A stretch of 64,000 bases of DNA from Seonamhaeicola maritimus (GCF_008056315.1 NZ_VRKQ01000010.1:496001-560000); one strand, 5' to 3'. Counted from the first letter of the stretch, positions 44,272 to 53,772 are shown. The notes: a model not told the origin generated them from the sequence alone. Numbers and translations: made by a program.

Positions 44272-46605
44272 ATGAATACTGCCATAGAAAAAGTACCATT
44301 TGGTCAAAAAGTAGCATTTGGAGTAGGCATGCTCGCCAACCAAATGTTTCCTGCAGTTCTTGGTATTTTCATGGTAGTATTGGTACAGGATCTTGGTTTT
44401 CCTGGTTGGATGTGGGGCGTAATATATTTTTTTCCTAGAATTTTTGATTCCATAACTGACCCTATCATGGGTTTCATTTCAGATAATACCAAATCACGTT
44501 GGGGTAGACGCAGACAATATGTAATGCTAGGTGCCATTATCATGGGTATATCATTTGTGGTAATGTGGCAGCTTTATAGAGTAAATGGTGTTGATTATAA
44601 CTTCATGTATTTTATACTTTGGTCATTCGTCTTTTATTTAGGATTAACCATTTTTAGTGTGCCTTATGTGGCCATGGGTTATGAAATGAGTAATGACTTT
44701 CATGAACGTACCAACATCATGGCAGTGGCCCAATGGATTGGTCAATGGGCCTGGGTAATTGCGCCTTGGTTTTGGGTGATTATGTATGATCAAGATATGT
44801 TTGAATCTGCCGAAGTTGCAACACGGTCACTTGCCCTCTGGGTAGGTGTTATTTGTATGATTTTCGCAATGATTCCGGGTATTTTTATTAAAAGTAAATC
44901 TACGTTAAATGAAAATTACTCACCACTTAGTTTAAAAACTATTGGAGGCAGTCTAAAGGAGATTTTGTATGGTTTTAAAGAAGCTTTCGCATTAAAAGCT
45001 TTTAGAAAATTATGTATCGCAACTTTTCTTGTTTTTAATGCCTTTAACACCATTGCAGCATTTTCTTTTTTTATAATTGTTTATCATCTTTTTAATGGCG
45101 ATGCTGGTGCCGCTGGTGTTTGGCCTACATTATTTGGGTCTTTAGGCGCATTGTCAACAACATTTATGGTCATACCTATTGTTACCAGAATGTCTAAAAA
45201 GCTAGGTAAAAAAAGGGCATTCATCTATTCACAGGGTATATCAGTAATAGGTTACTTGATGTTGTGGTTTTTATTTATACCCGGAAAACCTTACATGTAC
45301 ATATTCGCCTTACCATTCTTTTCATTTGGAATAGGCAGCTTATTTGTATTAATGATGTCTATGACAGCAGATGTAATAGATTTAGATGAGTTAAATACTG
45401 GAAAACGAAGAGAAGGCACCTTTGGAGCCATATATTGGTGGATGGTGAAATTCGGTTTTGCCATAGCTGGAGGGCTTAGTGGTGTAATTATGAGCTCTGT
45501 AGGTTTTGATTCTGGAGCTGAGGTTCAACCAGAAGGGGCCGTTACGGGCTTAAGATTATTTTTCTCTGGGGTTCCTATTCTGGGGACGTTAATTGCCATG
45601 TGGGTAATGCGTAATTATGATGTTACGGAAGAAAAAGCAAATGAAATACGTGCTGTATTAGATAAAAGAAAAAACGATGCAATTTCAAACTCTCCTTATC
45701 CAACAGATAAGTTAATATCTCTTATAGATGTAAATCTTAGTGATGATTCTGAGCAAGAGATAGACTTAAATATGAATACGGAGGATGAAATTAAGAAACT
45801 CTTCCACAAAACATTAAAAAAAGGATTACATGGTTTATGTTTTAGTCCATATTTAGAAAACCAAAATATTGGAGATCAATTATCTGAGGAACAAATACGA
45901 AGACGTTTAGATATCATTGCGCCGTACACTGAATGGATTCGGTCTTTCTCATGTACAGATGGTAATGAACAAATACCTAAAATTGCCAAAGAGAAAGGAT
46001 TAAAAACCATGGTAGGTGCTTGGATTGGAAATGATAAGAGTCTGAACCATAAAGAAATAAAGGCATTAATTGCATTGGCTAAACAGGGACACGTTGATGT
46101 GGCTGTTGTTGGTAATGAAGTTTTAATGCGAAATGACTTGTCAGAACAAGAATTGTTGGGTTATATACGTAAAGTAAAAGAGAGTCTTCCAAACATTGAT
46201 GTAGCCTATGTAGATGCCTATTATCAATTTAGCTCATACCCTGATTTAGTTGATTTATGTGATGTTATTCTGGTTAACTGTTATCCATTCTGGGAAGGAT
46301 GTAGTATAACTCAATCTCAAATGTATTTAAAGCAAATGTATGCGCTAGTAAAAGAAGCTGCAAAGGGAAAACCAGTTGTTATCACTGAAACAGGATGGCC
46401 AAATAAAGGAAGAAAAATTAAAGGTGCAGAACCATCACAAAATAACGCCATGAAATACTTTATTGAAAGTGTTAATTGGGCAAATAAAGAAAATGTCAAT
46501 ATGTTCTATTTCTCATCATTTGATGAGTCTTGGAAAGTACATCATGAAGGAGATGTTGGAGAACGTTGGGGCATTTGGAATAAAAATGAAATATTAAAAT
46601 ACTAG
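44272..46605 (+). CDS. MFS (GPH-type) sugar transporter fused to a GH17 domain
   Basis: The 777-residue protein has two parts. Residues 1-455 form a GPH/MelB-type symporter with about 12 membrane helices and the family loop DPIMGFISDNTKSRWGRRRQ. After a roughly 50-residue hydrophilic linker, residues about 500-777 form a GH17 domain: GLCFSPYLENQ, acid/base in VVGNEVLMR near 612, nucleophile in ITETGWPNKG near 706. With an even number of helices the GH17 part should be cytoplasmic. The design couples import of laminari-oligosaccharides with hydrolysis. The GH17 part is paralogous to the next gene, so it arose by duplication and fusion. Confidence 0.93.
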   Translation: MNTAIEKVPFGQKVAFGVGMLANQMFPAVLGIFMVVLVQDLGFPGWMWGVIYFFPRIFDSITDPIMGFISDNTKSRWGRRRQYVMLGAIIMGISFVVMWQLYRVNGVDYNFMYFILWSFVFYLGLTIFSVPYVAMGYEMSNDFHERTNIMAVAQWIGQWAWVIAPWFWVIMYDQDMFESAEVATRSLALWVGVICMIFAMIPGIFIKSKSTLNENYSPLSLKTIGGSLKEILYGFKEAFALKAFRKLCIATFLVFNAFNTIAAFSFFIIVYHLFNGDAGAAGVWPTLFGSLGALSTTFMVIPIVTRMSKKLGKKRAFIYSQGISVIGYLMLWFLFIPGKPYMYIFALPFFSFGIGSLFVLMMSMTADVIDLDELNTGKRREGTFGAIYWWMVKFGFAIAGGLSGVIMSSVGFDSGAEVQPEGAVTGLRLFFSGVPILGTLIAMWVMRNYDVTEEKANEIRAVLDKRKNDAISNSPYPTDKLISLIDVNLSDDSEQEIDLNMNTEDEIKKLFHKTLKKGLHGLCFSPYLENQNIGDQLSEEQIRRRLDIIAPYTEWIRSFSCTDGNEQIPKIAKEKGLKTMVGAWIGNDKSLNHKEIKALIALAKQGHVDVAVVGNEVLMRNDLSEQELLGYIRKVKESLPNIDVAYVDAYYQFSSYPDLVDLCDVILVNCYPFWEGCSITQSQMYLKQMYALVKEAAKGKPVVITETGWPNKGRKIKGAEPSQNNAMKYFIESVNWANKENVNMFYFSSFDESWKVHHEGDVGERWGIWNKNEILKY

Positions 46606-46609
46606 TGTT

Positions 46610-47545
46610 ATGTCATACAGAGCAGATAAAATATTAGCATTATCGGGAGGTCATCTTGAAAATAAGACCTCAAAAGGATTACAAAATATTTTTAAAAGAG
46701 TTTTAAAAAACGGAATGCATGGATTGTGTTTTAGTCCTTATGAAGAAGGTCAAAAACCAGGAGATCAAATAACTGAAGCTCAAATAAGGCGTCGTATGAA
46801 AATCATTAAACCATATACTAATTGGATTAGATCATTTTCTTGTACAGATGGTAATGAGTTAATTCCAGTAATTGCTAAAGAATTTGGTATAAAAACTTTG
46901 GTAGGTGCATGGTTAGGAGATGAAACTGATATTAATAAAAAAGAAATTGCCGGATTAATAAAATTAGCTAATGAGGGTTATGTAGATATTGGTGCGGTAG
47001 GTAATGAAGTAATGTATAGAGGTGATTTAACCGAAGAAGAATTGTTAGGTCATTTAAAAGAGGTTAAAGCAGCTATCCCCAATACGCCAATAGGCTATGT
47101 TGATGCTTATTATGAATTTGCTCAAAGACCAAAAATTACAGAAGCTTGTGATATTATTTTAGCAAATTGTTACCCATACTGGGAAGGGTGTAGCTTAGAG
47201 TATTCCTTAGTCTATATGAAAGACATGTATAACCAAGCCTTAAAAGCTGCAAATGGAAAAAAGGTAATTATAACTGAAACCGGTTGGCCAAGTGAAGGCG
47301 CCGGATTAAATGGAGCTGAGCCTTCTTTTGAAAATGCTATAAAATACTTTATAAACACCCAGCAATGGTCTCATGAAGATAACATTGAAACATTTTACTT
47401 TTCTTCTTTTGATGAGTCTTGGAAAGTTGGAGCCGAAGGAGATGTAGGAGCATTTTGGGGTATATGGGATAAAAATGAAGCTCTCAAGTATTCTGATTTC
47501 TTTTCTATAAAAAATAAAGGAAAATCACTTTTAAAATTTAAATAA
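46610..47545 (+). CDS. Cytoplasmic GH17 beta-1,3-glucanase
   Basis: A 311-residue protein without signal peptide and almost entirely GH17. It has GLCFSPYEEGQKPGDQ at the N-terminus, acid/base in AVGNEVMYRG near residue 131, nucleophile in ITETGWPSEG near 223, and TFYFSSFDESWK near the end. It is closely similar to the C-terminal half of the preceding transporter fusion. It begins four bases after that gene. The likely role is intracellular cleavage of imported laminari-oligosaccharides, in parallel to phosphorolysis by the GH149-like enzyme. It ends the operon just before a 44-bp palindromic terminator. Confidence 0.92.
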   Translation: MSYRADKILALSGGHLENKTSKGLQNIFKRVLKNGMHGLCFSPYEEGQKPGDQITEAQIRRRMKIIKPYTNWIRSFSCTDGNELIPVIAKEFGIKTLVGAWLGDETDINKKEIAGLIKLANEGYVDIGAVGNEVMYRGDLTEEELLGHLKEVKAAIPNTPIGYVDAYYEFAQRPKITEACDIILANCYPYWEGCSLEYSLVYMKDMYNQALKAANGKKVIITETGWPSEGAGLNGAEPSFENAIKYFINTQQWSHEDNIETFYFSSFDESWKVGAEGDVGAFWGIWDKNEALKYSDFFSIKNKGKSLLKFK

Positions 47546-47557
47546 AAAAAACAAACT

Positions 47558-47601
47558 ATTAAGAAGGCCTGTATTTTAATTAAAATACAGGCCTTCTTAA
47601 T
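47558..47601. terminator. 44-bp perfect palindrome, operon terminator
   Basis: Bases 47558-47579 are the exact reverse complement of 47580-47601, with the core AAGAAGGCCTGTATTTTAAT. No loop bases are fixed, so the RNA hairpin would close on a small AT loop. It lies 12 bases after the GH17 stop. As a perfect palindrome it can act on either strand. Confidence 0.85.
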
Positions 47602-47948
47602 TTATACCTCTTGATAATTCAAAGAGGAAGCATCCATTCTAGGCTTTTAAAAAAACTAACATAACATACCGGTACACAACACTACAACATTACCAATACA
47701 GCAATTGTAAATAATTTATTTTCAGCAACTTAAAAATTAAAATCGAATTTTAAAATTTACGAACATTAGTATCAGTAATACAAGGTCTTTACAAGTTAAA
47801 CTAGCTATAAAATAGACTAATTAATGTGAGTTTAAGTAGGTGTATGTTTTTTGTAGTGGTTACAAATATCATTTCATTAAAAGGCACCTCTAACTTTGAG
47901 AAACCGCTAAACCATTAAATAATTTATTTTAATTAATCCATTATTATT
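47602..47948 (+). promoter_or_regulatory. Intergenic region with promoter of the second laminarin transcription unit
   Basis: No gene is visible. The 19-bp motif TGTATGTTTTTTGTAGTGG at 47841-47859 is identical to that at 28140-28158 before susC, 89 bases before the next ATG. The rest is AT-rich with no other repeat noticed. Confidence 0.65.
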
Positions 47949-49385
47949 ATGAAAAAAACTACACTATTGCTTATTCTTTTTACAGCATATTTTGCAAATG
48001 CGCAACAACAAGAGTTCCATTTAGATTTTGAACCGGGCACACCTTCAGGGAAAGTTGCTACTTGGAATAATGCTTTCGGAGGCACGAGCCCTGTCGAGAT
48101 AATAACTAACCCAGATGCAGATGGTACCAACACTTCCACTACCACCAAGGTGCTTAAGACAACTTTAGGTGAACCACTTACTGCAGAATTTTGGGCAGGA
48201 ATAGATAATTCAGAATCTGGAGAGGCCTTGGGTACTTGGAAAATTGATATGGGGGTGACATCTAATCTAACTCTCACCATGGATATCAACAAAAACTATG
48301 TTGGGACTATAGGAATTAAAATGGCCACTACATCAAACGGGACCACTTTTGAAATAGGTGATCAAAATGTAGATAATGCAGTGGTTGATGAATGGCAAAC
48401 CATTAGTTTTGATTTATCGGGCATAAACCCCGTTGGTGATTTAACAAATATTAGCGATATGATCATATTTGTTGATTATACTAAAACCAATGGAAGAGTT
48501 GGCCAACCATCTGAGTATATATTATACGTAGATAATATTAAATGGCATGCTGAAAAGTTAACAGACCCCGTTGTTCCTACATGTGATGATGGGATTCAAA
48601 ATGGTGATGAAACAGGTGTTGACTGTGGTGGGGCCTGCGATGCATGTCCAATACCAGTTACATCGTTAAGTATTGACTTCGAATCTGCAACAACTTTTAT
48701 AGGAGTAGATGGTGCCTCTTATACGGACATGGTTACAAACGATGTTACAAATGGAATCAACTCAAGTGCCAATGCAGGACAAATTTCAAATTGTAATTCC
48801 GGACCTTGGTCACATATCCAAATGGATATTACCGAAGGAATAGATTTGTCTGCTGCTGATAAAGGATTTTCTTTAATGGTTAAGGGGCCAAGGGCAACAC
48901 CTATTTTACTTAAAATTCAAGTAGGAGATGATCATGCGGTGAACCATGAAGTTGGAGGTAATTATACAACGCCAAATCAATGGCAAAAAATTACATTTGA
49001 TTTCACCTCTTTCACGACGACCGATAGAAGTAAAATTGTAATATTCTTTGACATTACAGCAGGGGCGAGTGGAAATTCAAATGATGATATTTTCCTTGTA
49101 GATGATTTAATATTTGACGCTTTTTCCTCTCTTAGTAGTACTCGTTTTGAAGCTGCAGAATTTAATTTCTATCCAAACCCAACAAGTAGTAGCTGGAAAA
49201 TCAAAACAAAATCACAAACTATTCAATCTGTAAACCTATTCAATGTTTTAGGGAAAAAGGTATTATCTCTTTCACCTAATTCGACGGAAGTTGAAATAAA
49301 TGCTTCAGAATTAAATACGGGAATATATTTTACACAAATAAAAACCGCTTCGGGTGTTAATAGTATAAAGCTTATAAAGAACTAA
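47949..49385 (+). CDS. T9SS-secreted multidomain glycan-binding protein
   Basis: A 478-residue protein with signal peptide (MKKTTLLLILFTAYFANAQQ). Residues about 20-200 form a jelly-roll binding module related to those in the surface lipoprotein at 32758. A short cysteine-rich calcium-type linker follows (CDDGIQNGDETGVDCGG). A second jelly-roll module spans about 235-390 (WSHIQMDITEGIDLSA). The end, from FNFYPNPTSSSWKIK to IYFTQIKTASG, is a type IX secretion sorting domain. No catalytic motif is recognisable, so it probably binds beta-glucan outside the cell. It is the first gene of the unit with the shared 19-bp motif, separated from GH81 by a terminator. Confidence 0.8.
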   Translation: MKKTTLLLILFTAYFANAQQQEFHLDFEPGTPSGKVATWNNAFGGTSPVEIITNPDADGTNTSTTTKVLKTTLGEPLTAEFWAGIDNSESGEALGTWKIDMGVTSNLTLTMDINKNYVGTIGIKMATTSNGTTFEIGDQNVDNAVVDEWQTISFDLSGINPVGDLTNISDMIIFVDYTKTNGRVGQPSEYILYVDNIKWHAEKLTDPVVPTCDDGIQNGDETGVDCGGACDACPIPVTSLSIDFESATTFIGVDGASYTDMVTNDVTNGINSSANAGQISNCNSGPWSHIQMDITEGIDLSAADKGFSLMVKGPRATPILLKIQVGDDHAVNHEVGGNYTTPNQWQKITFDFTSFTTTDRSKIVIFFDITAGASGNSNDDIFLVDDLIFDAFSSLSSTRFEAAEFNFYPNPTSSSWKIKTKSQTIQSVNLFNVLGKKVLSLSPNSTEVEINASELNTGIYFTQIKTASGVNSIKLIKN

Positions 49386-49408
49386 CGGTTGTTTATATCT
49401 GGTTAAGT

Positions 49409-49443
49409 AAAAAGAAGGCGCTAATAAAAGCGTCTTCTTTTTA
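49409..49443 (+). terminator. Terminator between binding protein and GH81
   Basis: AAAAGAAGGCGCT pairs with AGCGTCTTCTTTT across the AATAAA loop (one mismatch), ending in five or more T. GH81 starts about 25 bases later, so read-through may feed it. Confidence 0.8.
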
Positions 49444-49467
49444 AAATGAAATTCTAAAAATATTTAA

Positions 49468-52400
49468 ATGAAAAATAATCTCCAATTGGTAAAATGTTTC
49501 CTTTTCACCCTAACCATACTTTTTACAATTCAATCTTTTGCACAAGTACCGGTGGGTAATGGAAGCTATACAACCTCTTTCCCAGGAACCGATGCTGCAG
49601 CAAGAAATGGTTACCCCTCTGGCACGCCTCAATTATCTGGAGCAGCAGCAGGAAAACCAGCACCTACAAACGATTGGTGGTCTAGCTTGATTAAAAACAA
49701 TCATGCAGATAACTTATTTAATTATCCTATGACCATGAAAACCACCAACAATGGTTTAGTAGTAACCTATATTCCTTGGGGTGTTATTGATGATATTCAA
49801 CCTATAATAGTAGGTGTTTCAGGGTTAAATGAGAGTCAAGCCACAGTTTCAGATTATTCTGATTGGACGGTTACAATGAACTGGAACGATAAATTTAATG
49901 CTACATCTGGTATAGGAATGCCTTTTATATATTTTGAAAAGGAAAACTCAGAATTAGCATCAGTAACTATCAATTCTGGAATAGTAAGCGTTTCAAATGA
50001 AATGATTACAATAACTGACGCAAGAAATGGCGGTGATTTTGCAATTTATGCACCAACAGGAAGCACATGGATACAAACCGGAAACACTTATACTTCAACT
50101 TTAAATGGAGAGAATTATTGGTCTATGGCTATGATTCCTCAATCTGCGTCTAATGTGTCAACTGTAGCTAATGAATATAAAAAATATGCTTATGTTTTTC
50201 CAACTAATACAGAAGTAGCTTGGAATTATAATGTGGCTAATGGGGTGGTTACATCTACGTTTACAGCTAGTGTAAATGTTAAAGATGGTTCTTTAACCAA
50301 TACAAATATGCTTATGGGCCTATTACCGCACCAGTGGAGTAATCTTTCTTCAAGTTCTGCAACACCTTCAGGATATAGTTATGATAATGTTCGAGGAGAA
50401 ATAAAAACCTTGGATGGTAATACATTTACAGTTGAAAACACTTTTAAAGGTATCCTTCCTACAATGCCCGATGTGGCAAATTTTAGCGCGAGTTTTAACC
50501 CTGCTGACTTACATGCAAAAATTTCTCAAATAGAGAATGACGGTTTAGCAACATGGACAGATTCTTATAATGAGGGGCAGGTAATGAATCGATTAATCCA
50601 AACAGCTAGAATAGCAGATCAAATGGGTAATACGGAGGCCCGCGATAAAATGATAGCAACTATTAAAGAACGACTGGAAGATTGGTTAACTTATGAATCT
50701 GGTGAAGTTGCTTTTTTATTTTATTACAACAATGATTGGTCTGCCATGTTAGGTTATCCAGCGGGTCATGGGCAAGACAATAACATAAATGACCACCATT
50801 TTCATTGGGGTTATTTCATTCATGCCGCGGCATTTATGGAACAATTCGAACCTGGTTGGGCAAATGACTGGGGAGATATGGTTAACCTGCTTATTAGGGA
50901 TGCAGCATCGTCCAACAGGAACGACACCCAGTTTCCATTTTTAAGAAATTTTAGCCCTTATGCAGGGCATTGTTGGGCAAACGGATTTGCAACATTTCCA
51001 CAAGGTAATGACCAAGAATCTACTTCAGAAAGTATGCAGTTCAATTCTTCTTTAATTCATTGGGGAACTATTACAGAAAACGATGCTGTTAGGGATTTAG
51101 GCGTTTATTTATACACCACAGAACAAACAGCTGTTGAAGAATATTGGCTAGATATGTATGAGCGTAACTTTAGTCCCTCTCACCAATATAGTTTAGTTTC
51201 ACGAGTATGGGGGAACTCCTATGATAATGGCACCTTTTGGACAGCAGATATTACCGCATCTTATGTAATAGAAATGTATCCAATGCATGGTGGATCCCTG
51301 TATTTAGGCCAAAATACCGCTTATGTACAAAAAATATGGGATGAGTTAAAAGTTAATACTGGCATCTTAAATCCAGATGATATCAATCCAAACCTATGGC
51401 ACGATACCATTTGGAAATACTTATCATTTTTAGACCCTGCCGAAGCAATTTCTCTTTATAATGCAAATCCTGATAGAGACTTAAAATTTGGTGTTTCAGA
51501 TGCACAAACCTATCATTGGTTACATGCTATGAATGCCATGGGCCAATTAGATGCTAGTATTACAGCAAATTACCCCATTGCAGCTGTTTTTAATGATGGT
51601 GCAGATAAAACCTATGTGGCTCATAATTATTCAGATGCACCAATTACCGTTACTTTTTCTGATGGCTTTACACTTGATGTTCCGGCAAATGAAATGGCTA
51701 CAAGTATAGGGGCTAATGTTTCGGGTGAATTAGAGTCTGATACATATCAAACCGTTGAAAACGGTAATGCTAATCTTTCCGTTACAACTACTGGTAGTGG
51801 GATTACTAAAGTAGAGTTTTATAATGAAACATCATTGCTAGGAGAAGACACAACCGCACCTTACGAGTTTAATACCGGAAATTTGGCTTTAGGTATCTAT
51901 AACCTGTATGCTAAAATTCATACTTCATCAAGCTTTGGTATAAGTAATATAATTACAATTCAGGTTGGAGATCAAGTGCCATATTCTGGAACGGCAGCAG
52001 CTATTCCTGGAATTATTGAAGCTGGTCATTACGATATATTTGAAGGAGGTAAAGGGCAAAATATAGCTTATTTTGATTCGTCTATAGGTAATAATGGAGA
52101 TTTTAGAACTAATGAAGATGTTGATGCAGTTTCTGATGTGTCTGAAGGCGCAACTGTTGGCTGGATAGCCGATGGTGAGTGGATGGAATACACTGTTAAT
52201 GTACAAACTACAGGATGCTATGATTTAAGTTTGCGATATGCCAGTGGAAACACTAGCGGTGGCGGACCACTCTATCTGGAATTGGATGAGGAAAAAGTGA
52301 GTCTAGATGTTGGGTTTCAATCAACAGGAGATTGGGCAAATTGGAGCACTAAAACGGTGAGTAATGTAAACTTAACCGCAGGTATTCATGTTTTAAGAGT

Positions 52401-53214
52401 AGTTGCTACGAATGGTGAATTTAACCTTGGAAGAATGACTTTTGCATATAATACCGATGTATGTGAGCCTCCCACAGAAAACACTGGCTTACCATTTGAT
52501 TTCGAAACTGCACCAACTACTTCGGACTTTACAAATTTTGATGGGGGCACGGGTACGGTAGAGTTTGTTGAGGCACCTCAAAGTACTGGTAACACAAGCA
52601 CAAAACTGGCCAAAATAGTTAGAGATGGAGGTATGGTTTGGGCAGGAGCCTATTTAAATCTAGCAGGAGCCTTAGATTTTACTACCAAAAAATATATTAC
52701 ACTAAGGGTATGGACTGAAGCACCAATAGGAACAACAGTTAAATTGAAACTAGAACAACAGTCCAATCGTGGTAATGCTACAGATCTAGATGCAATTACA
52801 ACAGTAACTGGCCAATGGGAAACATTAAGTTGGGATTTTTCAGCAGCTGGAGCTAGTTTATTTGACAGCGTAGTATTTATGTTTGATTTTGGTAATTTAG
52901 GAAATGGTACTAATTCATCTACTTTTTACTTTGATTCTGTTGAGCAGACAGCTAGTTTATCTACCAATATTTATAGGGATAATTCTTTTAAAATTTATCC
53001 TAACCCAGCAAAGGATAATTGGACAATAAAAACTAATAATGGCCTAATTTCTTCAATAGCAGTATTTGATATTTTTGGAAAAAAGGTTTTCAATACTATG
53101 ATTCCAAAATCTGGAGAAGCAAAAATTGATGCTTCAAAATTAAAGACAGGGATTTATTTTGCTCAAATAGAAACCGAATCAGGGATTAATACTTTAAAGC
53201 TTGTTAAGAAATAG
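49468..53214 (+). CDS. Secreted GH81 endo-beta-1,3-glucanase with CBM6 and T9SS domains
   Basis: The 1248-residue protein has a signal peptide (to SFAQ). The GH81 domain spans about 25-740: PTNDWWSSLIKNNHADNLF, the acidic DHHFHWGYFIHAAAF, and NDQESTSESMQFN with the catalytic Glu. Residues about 750-832 are Ig-like (ITKVEFYNETSLLG). Residues about 836-997 form a CBM6 (GGKGQNIAYFD ... IADGEWMEYTVNV). Residues about 1005-1160 form a jelly-roll module like those at 32758 and 47949. The C-terminus (FKIYPNPAKDNWTIK ... IYFAQIETESG) is a type IX sorting domain. GH81 inverts beta-1,3 linkages; this enzyme should attack polymeric laminarin outside the cell. Confidence 0.96.
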   Translation: MKNNLQLVKCFLFTLTILFTIQSFAQVPVGNGSYTTSFPGTDAAARNGYPSGTPQLSGAAAGKPAPTNDWWSSLIKNNHADNLFNYPMTMKTTNNGLVVTYIPWGVIDDIQPIIVGVSGLNESQATVSDYSDWTVTMNWNDKFNATSGIGMPFIYFEKENSELASVTINSGIVSVSNEMITITDARNGGDFAIYAPTGSTWIQTGNTYTSTLNGENYWSMAMIPQSASNVSTVANEYKKYAYVFPTNTEVAWNYNVANGVVTSTFTASVNVKDGSLTNTNMLMGLLPHQWSNLSSSSATPSGYSYDNVRGEIKTLDGNTFTVENTFKGILPTMPDVANFSASFNPADLHAKISQIENDGLATWTDSYNEGQVMNRLIQTARIADQMGNTEARDKMIATIKERLEDWLTYESGEVAFLFYYNNDWSAMLGYPAGHGQDNNINDHHFHWGYFIHAAAFMEQFEPGWANDWGDMVNLLIRDAASSNRNDTQFPFLRNFSPYAGHCWANGFATFPQGNDQESTSESMQFNSSLIHWGTITENDAVRDLGVYLYTTEQTAVEEYWLDMYERNFSPSHQYSLVSRVWGNSYDNGTFWTADITASYVIEMYPMHGGSLYLGQNTAYVQKIWDELKVNTGILNPDDINPNLWHDTIWKYLSFLDPAEAISLYNANPDRDLKFGVSDAQTYHWLHAMNAMGQLDASITANYPIAAVFNDGADKTYVAHNYSDAPITVTFSDGFTLDVPANEMATSIGANVSGELESDTYQTVENGNANLSVTTTGSGITKVEFYNETSLLGEDTTAPYEFNTGNLALGIYNLYAKIHTSSSFGISNIITIQVGDQVPYSGTAAAIPGIIEAGHYDIFEGGKGQNIAYFDSSIGNNGDFRTNEDVDAVSDVSEGATVGWIADGEWMEYTVNVQTTGCYDLSLRYASGNTSGGGPLYLELDEEKVSLDVGFQSTGDWANWSTKTVSNVNLTAGIHVLRVVATNGEFNLGRMTFAYNTDVCEPPTENTGLPFDFETAPTTSDFTNFDGGTGTVEFVEAPQSTGNTSTKLAKIVRDGGMVWAGAYLNLAGALDFTTKKYITLRVWTEAPIGTTVKLKLEQQSNRGNATDLDAITTVTGQWETLSWDFSAAGASLFDSVVFMFDFGNLGNGTNSSTFYFDSVEQTASLSTNIYRDNSFKIYPNPAKDNWTIKTNNGLISSIAVFDIFGKKVFNTMIPKSGEAKIDASKLKTGIYFAQIETESGINTLKLVKK

Positions 53215-53236
53215 AGTAATCCGCATAGTTGATTAA

Positions 53237-53275
53237 AATAAGGTGCCTTGTTTAAAGGCACCTTATTTTTTTATT
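53237..53275 (+). terminator. Strong terminator after GH81
   Basis: AATAAGGTGCCTT pairs with AAGGCACCTTATT across a short TGTTTA loop, followed by a long T run. It closes the laminarin locus. Confidence 0.92.
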
Positions 53276-53364
53276 CTTTAGTTAACAGATTGAAACTGAT
53301 ATTTATCATAGTTAATTGACTTAAATTTAAATATATTAATTGGTTACATATAAACCATGTAATC

Positions 53365-53772
53365 ATGAAAAAATCTGATAAAATATTTCATTGGTTACCC
53401 CGGATTTTTTGCATTATAGCCATTGCATTTGTGAGCTTATTTGCATTGGATGCTTTTTCACCAGAGCTTTCATTTTGGCAACAAATAGGAGCTTTTTTAA
53501 TGCATCTTATACCTTCCTTTATTTTACTGGCTTTACTTGTTTTGGCATGGAATAAGGAATTTATTGGAGGTATCTTGTTTACCATTATTGGTCTTGTATT
53601 GTCCCCTATTGTTTATGCACATAATTATAGAATGAATCATTCTGTTTTAATAAGCCTAGGAATAATTTTAACCATTACAGTTCCTTTTATTTTAGTAGGG
53701 ATTCTTTTTATTATTAATTATTTCAGAAAAAAAAGGAAAACTAAAGAAACTTCTTGTCATGAAAGCAATTAA
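53365..53772 (+). CDS. Small integral membrane protein (four predicted helices)
   Basis: A 135-residue protein with four hydrophobic segments: IFCIIAIAFVSLFALDAF, FLMHLIPSFILLALLVLAW, GILFTIIGLVLSPIV and SLGIILTITVPFILVGILF. A basic tail follows. It resembles unnamed small membrane proteins widespread in flavobacteria. The next gene starts inside its last codons (14-base overlap), so the two are translated together. No function can be assigned. Confidence 0.7.
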   Translation: MKKSDKIFHWLPRIFCIIAIAFVSLFALDAFSPELSFWQQIGAFLMHLIPSFILLALLVLAWNKEFIGGILFTIIGLVLSPIVYAHNYRMNHSVLISLGIILTITVPFILVGILFIINYFRKKRKTKETSCHESN

